Shown: positions 1 through 7,659, counted from the first letter of the stretch. The stretch is 13,361 bases of DNA from VRUE01 sp036406595 (GCA_036406595.1 DASXAR010000084.1:1-13361), one strand, 5' to 3'. Translations and numbers: made by a program. Notes: a model not told the origin generated them from the letters alone.

Positions 1-2114
1 ACGCGCCCTTCGGCGACGCGCCGCTGCTGCTGCACGACGTGACCATCAAGAACACCTCGCACCGGCGGCTGCGGGCCGCCTGGGTCGAGTACTGGGACGT
101 GAACCCCTACGCCCAGTACCGCACCACGCATCTCGGTCTCGATGCGCCGCGGTTCGCGAAGCGCTCCCGCACTCTCTCGGTCGCCGAGGCGCCGGACGGG
201 ATCGACCCGGCTCCGCTCACGGTCTTCGCCGCGGCGCTGCGGGGGCGGGTGCGGGGCTGGGAGACGAACGGGGCCGCCTTCTTCGGCGCCGGCGGCCGCG
301 CGAACCCGGCCGAGGTCGCGGCGGGCCGCCTCGGCCAGTCGCTGGCGCCGCCGGCTCCGGAGGGCAAGGCCGGTTCCACGATCTTCGCGATGCGCTCCCC
401 CGTCAAGCTCCGCCCGGGCCAGTCGGTCACCCTGCGCTACGCCTACGGAACGGCGCACGCGCGGCAGATCCCTCGCATCGTCGACCGCTGGAGAGACACC
501 AGGTCCCCGTTCGGTCGCAGCCAGCACGCCTGGGCCAACTGGGTGCCGCGCGCCAGCTTCTCGGGTCACAACGCCTGGCTCTCGCGCGAGCTCGCCTGGG
601 ACGGGTACATGCTGCGCTCGGGCGCGACCTACGAGGAGACCTGCGGCCACCACATCGTCTCCCAGGGCGGCTACTACCAGTACGACTTCGGCTGGCAGGC
701 CGCCTACCGCGATCCCCTCCAGCATGCGCTGCCGCTGATCTACGCCGATTCGGGACTGGCCAAGGAGGTCATGCGCTACTCGGCCCAGGAGCAGGACCGG
801 GCGAGCGGCGAGATCCCGTACGCGATGGGTGAGATGTGCCAACCCCTACCCAATGGGACTTCGGACGATCTCGATCTCTGGCTGCTCTGGACCGCCGCCG
901 AGTACGGCCTCGCCAGCCGCAACCTCTCCTTCTTCAACGAGAAGCTCGGCTGGCGTGACGGCGGCAGCTCGACCCTCTGGAAGCACCTGCTCCGTGCCTT
1001 CACCCATCAGGAGAGCCTGCGCGGCCCACATGGTGGCTACACGACCACCGGGACCAACGGTGACTGGTCGGACCTCTCGACGACCATCTACGGCATGACC
1101 GAGTCGACGCTGGTCACGGCCCAGGCCGCCTACATCTACCCGCGCCTGGCGGAGCTGGCCGCCGCTCGCGGTGCCAAGGGCTTCGCCCGGAAGCTGCGCG
1201 CCGCCGCGGCCCAGGACCGCGCGGCGCTCGCGACGCAGTGGACGGGAGGTGGCTGGTACTCGCGCGGCTACTCGGACGACACGCAGCTCGGCGCGGGGGC
1301 GATCTTCGGCGAGCCCCAGCCCTGGGCGCTGCTCGATCGCGTCCCGACTCGCTCTCAGGCCCGGACGCTGGTCGCCAACGTACGGCGCTTCCTCACCGGG
1401 GTGGGGGCCCCGGCCGACCTGCACGGCCCGGCCGCGATCGGCTCCTCGCAGTCGCCGGCGCGGGACGACCCGCTGGTCACCGAGCGAACCTTCGCGGGCG
1501 TGAGCCCGAACAACGCCGTCTTCCCGGGCGGGGCCTGGTACTCGGTCAACGGCTGGCTGGTGATGGGCCTGGCTGAGATGGCGGGGACCGTCCCACAGGC
1601 CCGGGCCTACGCCTTCGACGAGCTCCGACGCAACACCCTGGCGGCCCACGCCCACGCCTATCCCGGCCACTGGAACGGCGTGCTCTCGGTGGACGACGTC
1701 TGTTACGCGTACTACGAGACCGACCCCTCCCGCTGCGGGATCGGCTTCACCACCAACTACGACACGCAGATCATGCACCAGCCGGCCTGGAGCCTGTTCG
1801 ACGTGATCACGCTCGCCGGCCTCCATCCGACCCGCGCCGGCTACCGGATCGAGCCCCAGCTGCCGTTGCGGACCTTCTCCCTGCGATTGGCGCGCGCCGG
1901 CGTCGCCTACTCCCGCGGGGTGGCGCGCGGCTATCTGCGGCCGACGGGCAGGAGCAGCCTCAGGATGGTCGTCTCGCTGCCCTCCGGCGCCGGAAAGGTC
2001 GAGGTGTTCGTCGACGGCCACGCCGTGCCGGCGAAGGTCGCCAGGGGATCAGCCCGCTTCACCCTCCGGGCCGCCGCCGGCCGGGCAGTGGACTGGGCCG
2101 TCGTCCGCGGCTGA
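1..2114 (+). CDS. GH94-like alpha/alpha-barrel glycoside phosphorylase or hydrolase, 5'-truncated
   Basis: The reading frame is open from base 3, and the residues before the first possible internal start (GTG at 39) already read as a beta-sandwich strand (LLLHDVTIKNTS). The true start therefore lies upstream of the window. What remains looks like the end of an N-terminal beta-sandwich followed by an (alpha/alpha)6 barrel. Supporting blocks are YQYDFGWQAAYRDPLQH (672-725), which resembles the GWRDxxQD block of GH94 cellobiose phosphorylases; GTNGDWSDLS (1050-1079), which resembles the GDWND loop carrying the GH94 catalytic Asp; GWYSRGYSDD (about 1250-1280); and a C-terminal beta domain. By family it would phosphorolyse or hydrolyse a beta-glucoside. 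The exact substrate is not visible, and because SDL replaces NDG in the key loop it may not be a classical phosphorylase. A GH15-like gene follows 22 nt downstream, suggesting a shared glycan-processing role. The assignment is from remembered motifs, and a GH36 or GH63 relative is possible. Confidence 0.65.
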   Translation, partial: APFGDAPLLLHDVTIKNTSHRRLRAAWVEYWDVNPYAQYRTTHLGLDAPRFAKRSRTLSVAEAPDGIDPAPLTVFAAALRGRVRGWETNGAAFFGAGGRANPAEVAAGRLGQSLAPPAPEGKAGSTIFAMRSPVKLRPGQSVTLRYAYGTAHARQIPRIVDRWRDTRSPFGRSQHAWANWVPRASFSGHNAWLSRELAWDGYMLRSGATYEETCGHHIVSQGGYYQYDFGWQAAYRDPLQHALPLIYADSGLAKEVMRYSAQEQDRASGEIPYAMGEMCQPLPNGTSDDLDLWLLWTAAEYGLASRNLSFFNEKLGWRDGGSSTLWKHLLRAFTHQESLRGPHGGYTTTGTNGDWSDLSTTIYGMTESTLVTAQAAYIYPRLAELAAARGAKGFARKLRAAAAQDRAALATQWTGGGWYSRGYSDDTQLGAGAIFGEPQPWALLDRVPTRSQARTLVANVRRFLTGVGAPADLHGPAAIGSSQSPARDDPLVTERTFAGVSPNNAVFPGGAWYSVNGWLVMGLAEMAGTVPQARAYAFDELRRNTLAAHAHAYPGHWNGVLSVDDVCYAYYETDPSRCGIGFTTNYDTQIMHQPAWSLFDVITLAGLHPTRAGYRIEPQLPLRTFSLRLARAGVAYSRGVARGYLRPTGRSSLRMVVSLPSGAGKVEVFVDGHAVPAKVARGSARFTLRAAAGRAVDWAVVRG

Positions 2115-2133
2115 CCGGACGGATAGCGTCCGG
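2115..2133 (+). promoter_or_regulatory. Perfect 7-bp inverted repeat between the two glycosidase-like genes
   Basis: CCGGACG (2115-2121), spacer GATAG, CGTCCGG (2127-2133). It begins directly after the upstream stop codon and ends 3 nt before the GTG at 2137. There is no U-tract, so it is unlikely to be an efficient intrinsic terminator. It contains TAGCGT (2124-2129), a TANNNT hexamer 7 nt before the GTG, and no Shine-Dalgarno sequence is visible. It could be an operator over a leaderless promoter or an intercistronic RNA hairpin. Confidence 0.4.
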
Positions 2134-2136
2134 GAT

Positions 2137-3168
2137 GTGATCCGCAGCATCGTCGCCGTCGGGGCGACGCTCCTCGTCGTCACCTCCGTCTCCGGCGCCA
2201 CCGAGCAGCCGGCCCCACCGATCGACACCCGCCTGCCGGCGCCACATTTCGAATCGGTGCGCTCGGGCCCCTTCTCCCTGGCCGGGATCCGGGAGCGGGC
2301 CCGGCCGCTCGGCCCCGGGGCGCCGCGCTGGGCGCGCCGCCTCTACGGGCGCTCCATCCGCGTGCTGCTCGCGCTCACCGATCCGCGCAACGGCGCGCTG
2401 ATCGCCGGCGAGCGGGACGGATGGGACTACGTCTGGCCGAGGGATGCCGGTGCCGGTGCGATTGCGCTGGCGGCGGCGGGGCTGCGGCCCGAGGCGGCCC
2501 GGGTCGTCTCGTTTCTCTCGAAGATCGACACCGAAAGAGCGGCTCGCTTCTTCTCCGACGGCTCGCCGGTTCCGGGCCGACCGGCCGCCGGGGATGGTGA
2601 GGGCTGGGTCGCCGCAGCCGACCGGTCCACAAACCCATCGACGTTCCTTGTTGGTGATACATCGGGTTGGCGGGATCGGCAGGACTATGGCGAGAACGAC
2701 ACCGGCGATCTGCTCGGCAACGCGATCGCGTCGGGCGCCCCGCCCGTCGAGATCAAGAGCCGCTTCCTCACCCCGCGCGGCCTGGTCAGGGAAGAGGGCG
2801 GCGACGAGCTGGACTCCGCGGCCGCCTGGGCCGCCACCGTCTTCCCCAGCCGGGGTCTACGCGGAGCGGTTCGACGAACGCTGCTGACGCTCACCCGCGA
2901 GTCGACCCCCTTCGGCATCCCCCCGATGGAGGGCTGGAGCCCGGGCGAGGTCTGGACCGCCCCCACTGCCTGGTCGGCTTGGGCCCTGGTCAACCTGGGC
3001 GAGACGAGGGCCGCGGACCGGCTGCTCGGGGAGCTGCGGCGCGCGGAGACCCGGTACGGAACGCTCCCGGAGAGGGTCGACGCGACGACCGGCGCCCCCA
3101 CCTCGACCACGCCGCTCGCCTGGTCGCACGCCTTCGCAATCCTGGCGCTGCGCGCCCGCTACGGCTGA
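2137..3168 (+). CDS. Exported compact GH15-like (glucoamylase-type) protein
   Basis: A 343-aa protein starting at GTG. Residues 1-21 form a short hydrophobic leader ending in SGA, a likely Sec signal peptide. WDYVWPRDAGAGAIALAAAG (96-115) is the hallmark GH15 block (usual form YVWPRDA). The segment with E219/E220 (GLVREEGGDELDSAAAWA) lies where the GH15 general acid is expected. LPERVDATTG followed by TPLAWSHA (310-331) matches the C-terminal GH15 block, with E312 as candidate general base. The family cleaves terminal alpha-glucosidic bonds by inversion. At 343 aa it is essentially only the catalytic barrel and lacks the N-terminal beta-sandwich of many bacterial members (commonly 600 aa or more). 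It lies 22 nt after the GH94-like gene, and its last 10 nt overlap the convergent LOG-type gene. Substrate not determinable; it could instead act in trehalose or glycan trimming. Confidence 0.75.
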   Translation: MIRSIVAVGATLLVVTSVSGATEQPAPPIDTRLPAPHFESVRSGPFSLAGIRERARPLGPGAPRWARRLYGRSIRVLLALTDPRNGALIAGERDGWDYVWPRDAGAGAIALAAAGLRPEAARVVSFLSKIDTERAARFFSDGSPVPGRPAAGDGEGWVAAADRSTNPSTFLVGDTSGWRDRQDYGENDTGDLLGNAIASGAPPVEIKSRFLTPRGLVREEGGDELDSAAAWAATVFPSRGLRGAVRRTLLTLTRESTPFGIPPMEGWSPGEVWTAPTAWSAWALVNLGETRAADRLLGELRRAETRYGTLPERVDATTGAPTSTTPLAWSHAFAILALRARYG

Positions 3169-3644
3169 CGCTCCGCGGCGTCGATCGCCGCCTTCACGGC
3201 CTCCTCGGCGCTCTCCGTCTCGACGATTCCGAGCTCCGATCCCGCCTGGTTGCGGAGCTGCCAGCTCTGCAGGGCGATCACCGGGCGCCCGAGGCGACGG
3301 GCGAAGGCGATTTCGGAGAGCGTGCCCCACTCGCCGCCGATCGCGATCACGGCGTCGCCCGACCCGACAACGGCGAGGTTGCGGGCTTGCCCGATCCCGG
3401 TCGCGATCGCGTAGGTGACGTACTCATTGGCGTCCTCCGGCTCGGTCGTCGGCAGGACGCCCAGCACGGTCCCGCCGGCCTCGGAGGCTCCCCGGGAGGC
3501 CGCCTCCATCACGCCGGTGCGCCCGCCACAGACGAGGACCGCTCCGGCCTCGGCGATCCCACGCCCGACGGCCTCGGCCTGCTCGAGGAGCTCCCCCTCG
3601 CCCCGCGCCCCTCCGATCACGGAGATCTGAACCGCCCGAGGCAT
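3159..3644 (-). CDS. TIGR00725/LOG-type Rossmann nucleotide-binding protein
   Basis: A 161-aa protein starting at the ATG at 3644. The frame is open further upstream, but that part only shadows the helicase gene; the ATG lies 2 nt after the helicase stop, so translational coupling is likely. The Rossmann-like fold shows VISVIGG-type beta1 (QISVIGGARG, 6-15), VCGGRTGVMEAASRGA (38-53), an arginine in the QARN segment (87-90) and GGEWGTLSE (103-111). The last block corresponds to the PGGxGTxxE motif of LOG/TIGR00725/DprA-Smf-related proteins, with Ile where the first Pro usually stands. LOG proteins release cytokinin-like bases from nucleotide monophosphates, and bacterial relatives cleave nucleotide 5'-monophosphates. 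TIGR00725 members are largely uncharacterised, so the reaction here is inferred. It is the last gene of the folP-helicase operon and overlaps the convergent GH15-like gene by 10 nt. Confidence 0.8.
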   Translation of the reverse strand: MPRAVQISVIGGARGEGELLEQAEAVGRGIAEAGAVLVCGGRTGVMEAASRGASEAGGTVLGVLPTTEPEDANEYVTYAIATGIGQARNLAVVGSGDAVIAIGGEWGTLSEIAFARRLGRPVIALQSWQLRNQAGSELGIVETESAEEAVKAAIDAAERQP

Positions 3645-3646
3645 GT

Positions 3647-5941
3647 CTAGGCGGCGCGCGTCCCCGCCCCGCGCATCATCCCCATCAGCTCCAGCGCCCC
3701 GCCCTTGTGGAGATGCTCGTTGAGGTTGCCGCACTTCGGGCTCTGCACGCAGGAGGGGCAGCCGTCGTCGCAGGGGCACTCGCGGATCAGGCGATCGGCG
3801 TCCCCGACCAGGCGCTCGAACTCCTCGTAGCCCCGACGGGTGATCCCGACGCCGCCCGGGTGCCCGTCGTATATGAAGATCGTCGGCTGCCCGGTCTGGA
3901 AGTGGATGTTGGTGGAGAGCCCGCCGATGTCCCAGCGGTCGCACATCGCGATCAGGGGCAGCACGGCGATCTGCCCGTGCTCGGAGGCGTGCAGAGCCCC
4001 GAGCAGCACCTCGCTCGGCAGCGACGCGGCCATCCGCTCGCCGATCACATACCAGAGGGCCTGGGTGACGAAGTCCTGCTCGGGGAGATCCAGGGCGACG
4101 ATGTCGATCACCTTGTTGTCGCCGAGCCGCTTGCGCTGATAGGCGATCACCTGCTCGGAGACCGAGACCGTCCCGAAGTTGAGCTCGACGCCGAGCGCCG
4201 GCCGCTGGGTCTCGATCCCCTCGATGTAGACCTCCGTCTCCTTCTTGACCTGGGTGTAGTAGTCGCCCTCGAACGGCTTCACGATCGCCCGACGCGAGCC
4301 GATGTCCAGCTCGGCCACCTGGTAGGAGCGCCCGAGGTGGAGGTAGATGGCGCCGGGGTGGACGGTGGAGAAGGCGCGCTCGGCCTCGACGTTGCCGAGC
4401 ATCTCGCCCGAGGTCGCGTCGATCACAGCGACGCTGTCCGCCGAGGAGGAGCGCAGCGCGATCCGCCCGGCGACGAAGTCGCCGGAGCGGGTCAGGTAGC
4501 GCTCGCCGCGGCCGTGCCGGAGCTCGCCGGCGGTGACCATCCGCTCGGCGCGCTCCCGCCAGCCCTCGCCGAGGATCTCGTCGTCGTCCGGGCTGAGCGG
4601 CGCCTCGTAGGCGGCCGCGAGCAGGTGCTGCATCTGGATCTGCTGGGAGCGGTGGTCGAGGATCGCCGCCTCGACCGGCCGCTCCAAGAACTCGTCGGGG
4701 TGCCGGCAGAAGAACTGATCGAGCGCGTCCTCGCCCGCGACGTAGACGGCGAGGCCGCGACGGCGGCGGCCGGCGCGCCCCCACATCTGGCGCAGGCTGG
4801 CCACCGTGCCGGGGAAGTTGACGCAGATCGCCGCATCCAGCTCGCCGACGTCGATCCCCAGCTCGAGCGCGTCGGTCGCCGCCACCGCGAGCAGTTCGCC
4901 CGAGGCGAGCTGCGATTCGATCTCGCGGCGCTGCTGCGGCGTGTAGCCGGCCCGGTAGGGAGCGATCCGATCGGCGAGCCCGCCCTGTCCGCGGCGCGCG
5001 AGCTCGTCCGACGCGAACCGGTTGATCAGCTCGATCCCCCGGCGGGAGCGCATGAAGCAGATCGTCCGCACACCACGCGAGACCAGCTCGACCAGCAGGT
5101 CGGCCGCCTCGGAGACGGGGGAGCGACGGGTCATCGTTCGCTGCTCGATCACCGGCGGGTTCCACATCGCGATCTCGCGCCCGGCGCGTGGCGCCCCGTC
5201 GTCATCGAGCAGCTCGAAGTCGAGGCCGGTGAGCCGCTCGGCGAGCTCCTTCGGGTTGGCGATCGTGGCCGACGCCATCACGAAGCGGGGCTCGGCGCCG
5301 TAGAGGCGCGTGATTCGCCGCAGCCGCCGCAGCACGTTCGCCACGTGCGAGCCGAATACGCCCCGGTAGGTGTGCGCCTCATCGACCACCACCCAGCCGA
5401 GGTTGGCGAGGAAGTCGCCCCAGCGCTTGTGGTGGGGGAGGACCCCGACGTTGAGCATGTCCGGATTGGTGAGGACGAGGTTGGCGCGCCGGCGGATCGA
5501 CGGCCGGTCCTCGCGCGGGGTGTCGCCGTCATAGATCGCCTCGCGCAGCCCGGGCGGGCGCATCTCCCCGAGCTTGCGGGCCTGGTCCTGGGCGAGCGCC
5601 TTGGTCGGGTAGAGGTAGATCGCCCGCCGCTTCGGGTCGTGCGCGATGCCGTCGAGCACGGGCAGGTTGAAGGAGAGCGACTTCCCGGAGGCCGTCCCGC
5701 TGGTCAGGATCAGGTGCGAGCCCTGGGCCGTCTCGTAGGCGGCGGCCTGGTGCGAGTAGAGGGATGTGATCCCCGCTCCGACGAGCGCCTCGGTGAGCGC
5801 AGGGTGCAGCGAGCCGGGCAGGTCGGTGAGCTTCGCCATCGTCGCCGCCTCGGCGGACTCGGCGACCAGCCGCCCGTCCTCGCGGGCCGGGCCGAGCGCC
5901 GGGTCCCAGGCGCCGCCCGCCACCGCGGCCCTGCTAGCCAA
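3647..5941 (-). CDS. DEAH-box helicase with C-terminal DUF1998 zinc domain, MrfA/YprA type
   Basis: A 764-aa superfamily 2 helicase. Visible motifs are GTASGKS (82-88, Walker A), YPTKALAQDQ (111-120, Ia), VVVDEAH (184-190, II), ASATIANP (223-230, III), ATDALELGIDVG (355-366, V) and QMWGRAGRRRRG (385-396, VI). The C-terminal third has the DUF1998 features HPGG (694-697) and a cysteine cluster at C722, C724, C728, C731 and C737, a probable zinc site. This architecture matches B. subtilis MrfA (YprA), a 3'-5' DNA helicase in mitomycin-type damage repair; the same role here is inferred. No MrfB-like exonuclease is adjacent. The start is uncertain. TTG at 5941 overlaps the folP-like gene by 8 nt and has AAGGGGG 6 nt upstream (5948-5954). 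GTG at 5923 is also possible, and ATG at 5839 has GAGG 8 nt upstream and retains every helicase motif. Second gene of a three-gene operon. Confidence 0.88.
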   Translation of the reverse strand: MASRAAVAGGAWDPALGPAREDGRLVAESAEAATMAKLTDLPGSLHPALTEALVGAGITSLYSHQAAAYETAQGSHLILTSGTASGKSLSFNLPVLDGIAHDPKRRAIYLYPTKALAQDQARKLGEMRPPGLREAIYDGDTPREDRPSIRRRANLVLTNPDMLNVGVLPHHKRWGDFLANLGWVVVDEAHTYRGVFGSHVANVLRRLRRITRLYGAEPRFVMASATIANPKELAERLTGLDFELLDDDGAPRAGREIAMWNPPVIEQRTMTRRSPVSEAADLLVELVSRGVRTICFMRSRRGIELINRFASDELARRGQGGLADRIAPYRAGYTPQQRREIESQLASGELLAVAATDALELGIDVGELDAAICVNFPGTVASLRQMWGRAGRRRRGLAVYVAGEDALDQFFCRHPDEFLERPVEAAILDHRSQQIQMQHLLAAAYEAPLSPDDDEILGEGWRERAERMVTAGELRHGRGERYLTRSGDFVAGRIALRSSSADSVAVIDATSGEMLGNVEAERAFSTVHPGAIYLHLGRSYQVAELDIGSRRAIVKPFEGDYYTQVKKETEVYIEGIETQRPALGVELNFGTVSVSEQVIAYQRKRLGDNKVIDIVALDLPEQDFVTQALWYVIGERMAASLPSEVLLGALHASEHGQIAVLPLIAMCDRWDIGGLSTNIHFQTGQPTIFIYDGHPGGVGITRRGYEEFERLVGDADRLIRECPCDDGCPSCVQSPKCGNLNEHLHKGGALELMGMMRGAGTRAA

Positions 5942-6791
5942 CCTCGACCCCCTTGGGCGCGTCGATCGCAGCGGCGACGCGCATCGCCTGCAGCGCGCTT
6001 GGATCGTGCAGGCGCAGGACGTCGGCGCCGGCGGTGACCGCCAGAGCGACGGCCGCGGCGGTCGCCCACTCGCGATCGCTCGCGGGCAGGCGCTCCTCCC
6101 ACGACCCGGCCAGCACCGCCCCGAGGAAGTCCTTGCGCGAGAGCGAGACGTAGAGGGGGCGGCCGAGCGCCTTGAGCTCGGGCAGGCGCCGGAGGATCTC
6201 CAGGTCGTCGGCTACCGAGAGATCGAAGTCGAGGCCCGGGTCGAGCGCGATCTGCTCCTCATCGACCCCGAGCTTCGCCGCGTACTCGAGACGCGCGCTG
6301 AACCAGCTCTTCAGGTGTTCGACCGGATCGTCGTACCGGGGCAGCTCGCGCTTCTCGCGCGGCGGGCCCTCGATGTGCATGACGACGAGCCCACAGCCCG
6401 TCTCGGCCGCCAGCACCAGCATCGCCTCGGAGCCACCGGCGATGTCGTTGACGGCGACGGCGCCGGCCTCGAGCGCCCGCCGGGCGACCTCGGCCGAGAA
6501 GGTGTCCGCCGAGATCGGCAGGTCGGTCCGCTCCGCGAGCCCCTCGATCGCCGGTACGAGCCGCTCGGCCTCCTGATCGGGGGGCACCGGGGGCCCGCTG
6601 CGCGCCGCGACGGCGCCGACGTCGAGCATCTCGAACCCGGCCTCTGCCAGGCGCAGGCCGTCCTCGATCGCCCGCTCGGGCGTCCCGCTGCGTGCCCCCT
6701 CGAACATCGAGTCGTCGGTGACGTTGACGATGCCGGCGCCGACCGGGCGATCGAGCTCGAGCGTTCTGCCTGCGAGGCGCCAGTTGGGCAC
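5934..6791 (-). CDS. folP: Dihydropteroate synthase-like protein with divergent active-site loops
   Basis: A TIM-barrel pterin-binding protein of 285 aa from the GTG at 6791. The frame is open to 6992, but a longer start would run into the divergent lipoprotein gene. The GTG fits because TACCGT lies 6 nt before it and the length is typical for DHPS. DHPS joins dihydropterin pyrophosphate to p-aminobenzoate in folate synthesis. Conserved blocks are GIVNVTDDS (loop 1), ISADTFS (the DTS block), VNDIAGG, LDPG, SLSRKDFLG (pyrophosphate-binding SRK) and LRLHD (RxHD). Unusual points: loop 1 has NVTDDSM where NVTPDSF is usual; loop 2 has DVGAVAARSGPP where DVGGESTRPGA is usual, keeping the Arg but losing the Thr and Pro; and LDFDLS replaces the GFGK stretch. 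It may be a genuine lineage-specific DHPS or a DHPS-like paralogue. First gene of the operon with the helicase and the LOG-type protein. Confidence 0.75.
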   Translation of the reverse strand: MPNWRLAGRTLELDRPVGAGIVNVTDDSMFEGARSGTPERAIEDGLRLAEAGFEMLDVGAVAARSGPPVPPDQEAERLVPAIEGLAERTDLPISADTFSAEVARRALEAGAVAVNDIAGGSEAMLVLAAETGCGLVVMHIEGPPREKRELPRYDDPVEHLKSWFSARLEYAAKLGVDEEQIALDPGLDFDLSVADDLEILRRLPELKALGRPLYVSLSRKDFLGAVLAGSWEERLPASDREWATAAAVALAVTAGADVLRLHDPSALQAMRVAAAIDAPKGVEVG

Positions 6792-6799
6792 GGCCCAAC
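6783..6799. promoter_or_regulatory. 17-bp palindrome centred on the folP-like start codon
   Basis: GTTGGGC (6783-6789), ACG, GCCCAAC (6793-6799): perfect 7-bp arms. The dyad centre, 6791, is the first base of the GTG start on the minus strand. If the mRNA is leaderless, only half the repeat would be transcribed, so a DNA operator is likelier than an RNA hairpin. No regulator can be named. Confidence 0.4.
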
Positions 6800-6803
6800 G
6801 GTA
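6798..6803 (-). promoter_or_regulatory. Candidate -10 element of a leaderless folP promoter
   Basis: On the minus strand TACCGT is followed by 6 nt (TGGGCC) and then the GTG of the folP-like gene. This is the spacing expected if transcription begins at the start codon. No Shine-Dalgarno sequence and no clear -35 box are visible. Confidence 0.45.
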
Positions 6804-6837
6804 AACCCGCTCCGACCCAAGTAGCTCGCAGGCGGCG

Positions 6838-6843
6838 GATAAT
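6838..6843 (+). promoter_or_regulatory. Candidate -10 element for the metallopeptidase gene
   Basis: GATAAT matches TATAAT at 5 of 6 positions and sits 12 nt before the ATG at 6856, giving a very short leader. It is framed by GGCG (6834-6837) and CGCC (6844-6847). No convincing -35 box is seen. Confidence 0.35.
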
Positions 6844-6855
6844 CGCCTCAGGTTG

Positions 6856-7659
6856 ATGCGTCTCGTTTCAACTCTCGCCGTACTCAGCGCGGTCGTCATG
6901 CTCGGCTGCGGGGGCGGCGGGAGCGAGACCGTGTCGGAGACGACCACGCCCTCGCTGGATACCGGTGGGCTCGAGCGATTGCCCGTCGTCACGCCATCCG
7001 AGTCGCCCCGGCCACTGACCTCCCAGCCCGGCGCCGCCGACGCGTTCCTGCGAGAGGTGTTCGCGGACGCCCAGGAGCTGTGGAGGCGTGACTTCGCCGA
7101 CGGCGACCTTCGCTATGCGCCGGCCCGCCTGACGATCTTCACGAATCAGGTCCACACCGCCTGCGGGACGCAGAGCGCCCAGGCGGGCCCGTTCTATTGC
7201 CCAGGCGACAGGGGGGTCTACCTCGACAGCCGCTTCTTCGATGCCCTAGCCCGCAGGGTCGGCGTCGGGCTCGGCGACTTCGCCCGGGCCTACGTCATCG
7301 CCCATGAAATGGGACACCACGTCCAGTTCCAGCTCGGGATCGGACAGCGGCTCGCGGCCGCCGACCGGCGCGACCCGGCCGGCAAGAATGCCCGCTCCAT
7401 TGACTTCGAGCTGCAGGCCGACTGTCTCGCCGGCGTCTGGGTGCACTCCCGCTATCAGCGGGGTCAGCTCACCCAGGAGGACCTTGACGATGCCCTTCGC
7501 GCCGCCGCGGTGGTCGGCAGCGACTTCCAGCAGCTCAGCGCCACGGGAACGATCCGGCCCGAGGACTGGACCCACGGTTCCTCGAGGCAGCGTCTGCACT
7601 GGCTCACCGTCGGGTTCGAGGAGGGCAGTCCCGCGGCATGTGACACCTCCAGCGACTGA
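6856..7659 (+). CDS. YpfJ-type zinc metallopeptidase, predicted lipoprotein
   Basis: A 267-aa protein from the ATG at 6856; a TTG 3 nt upstream is less likely. Residues 1-17 are a hydrophobic signal peptide followed by VMLGC, a near-consensus lipobox with C18, then a Gly/Ser/Thr-rich linker to about residue 55. The protein is therefore probably anchored to the outer face of the membrane. The catalytic core has AYVIAHEMGHHVQ (HExxH at H150-E151-H154) and FELQADCLAGVW (184-195), whose E185 is the expected third zinc ligand. A C-terminal WTHGSSRQRLHWL block is also typical of the putative neutral zinc metallopeptidase family (PF04228, YpfJ-like). Substrates of this family are poorly known. Cys103, Cys115, Cys190 and Cys262 could form disulfides. 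The divergent neighbour is folP-like, and a HAD gene follows 38 nt downstream. Confidence 0.88.
   Translation: MRLVSTLAVLSAVVMLGCGGGGSETVSETTTPSLDTGGLERLPVVTPSESPRPLTSQPGAADAFLREVFADAQELWRRDFADGDLRYAPARLTIFTNQVHTACGTQSAQAGPFYCPGDRGVYLDSRFFDALARRVGVGLGDFARAYVIAHEMGHHVQFQLGIGQRLAAADRRDPAGKNARSIDFELQADCLAGVWVHSRYQRGQLTQEDLDDALRAAAVVGSDFQQLSATGTIRPEDWTHGSSRQRLHWLTVGFEEGSPAACDTSSD

Noticed and set aside
3159..5165. A 668-codon minus-strand frame that could be read as a long fusion ending in the LOG-type domain
   Set aside because: Only its last 161 codons resemble a real protein. The rest is an out-of-frame, low-complexity Arg/Ala/Gly reading of the helicase gene.
3707..6037. A 776-codon open frame on the plus strand opposite the helicase gene
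   Set aside because: It is an antisense shadow of a GC-rich coding gene. The protein is Arg/Asp/Gly/Leu-rich with no recognisable domain, while the minus strand encodes a helicase with every motif.
6792..6992. N-terminal extension of the DHPS-like protein up to 6992
   Set aside because: It would overlap the start and signal-peptide region of the divergent lipoprotein gene. The resulting 67 extra residues do not resemble DHPS, and a leaderless GTG at 6791 gives a normal length.
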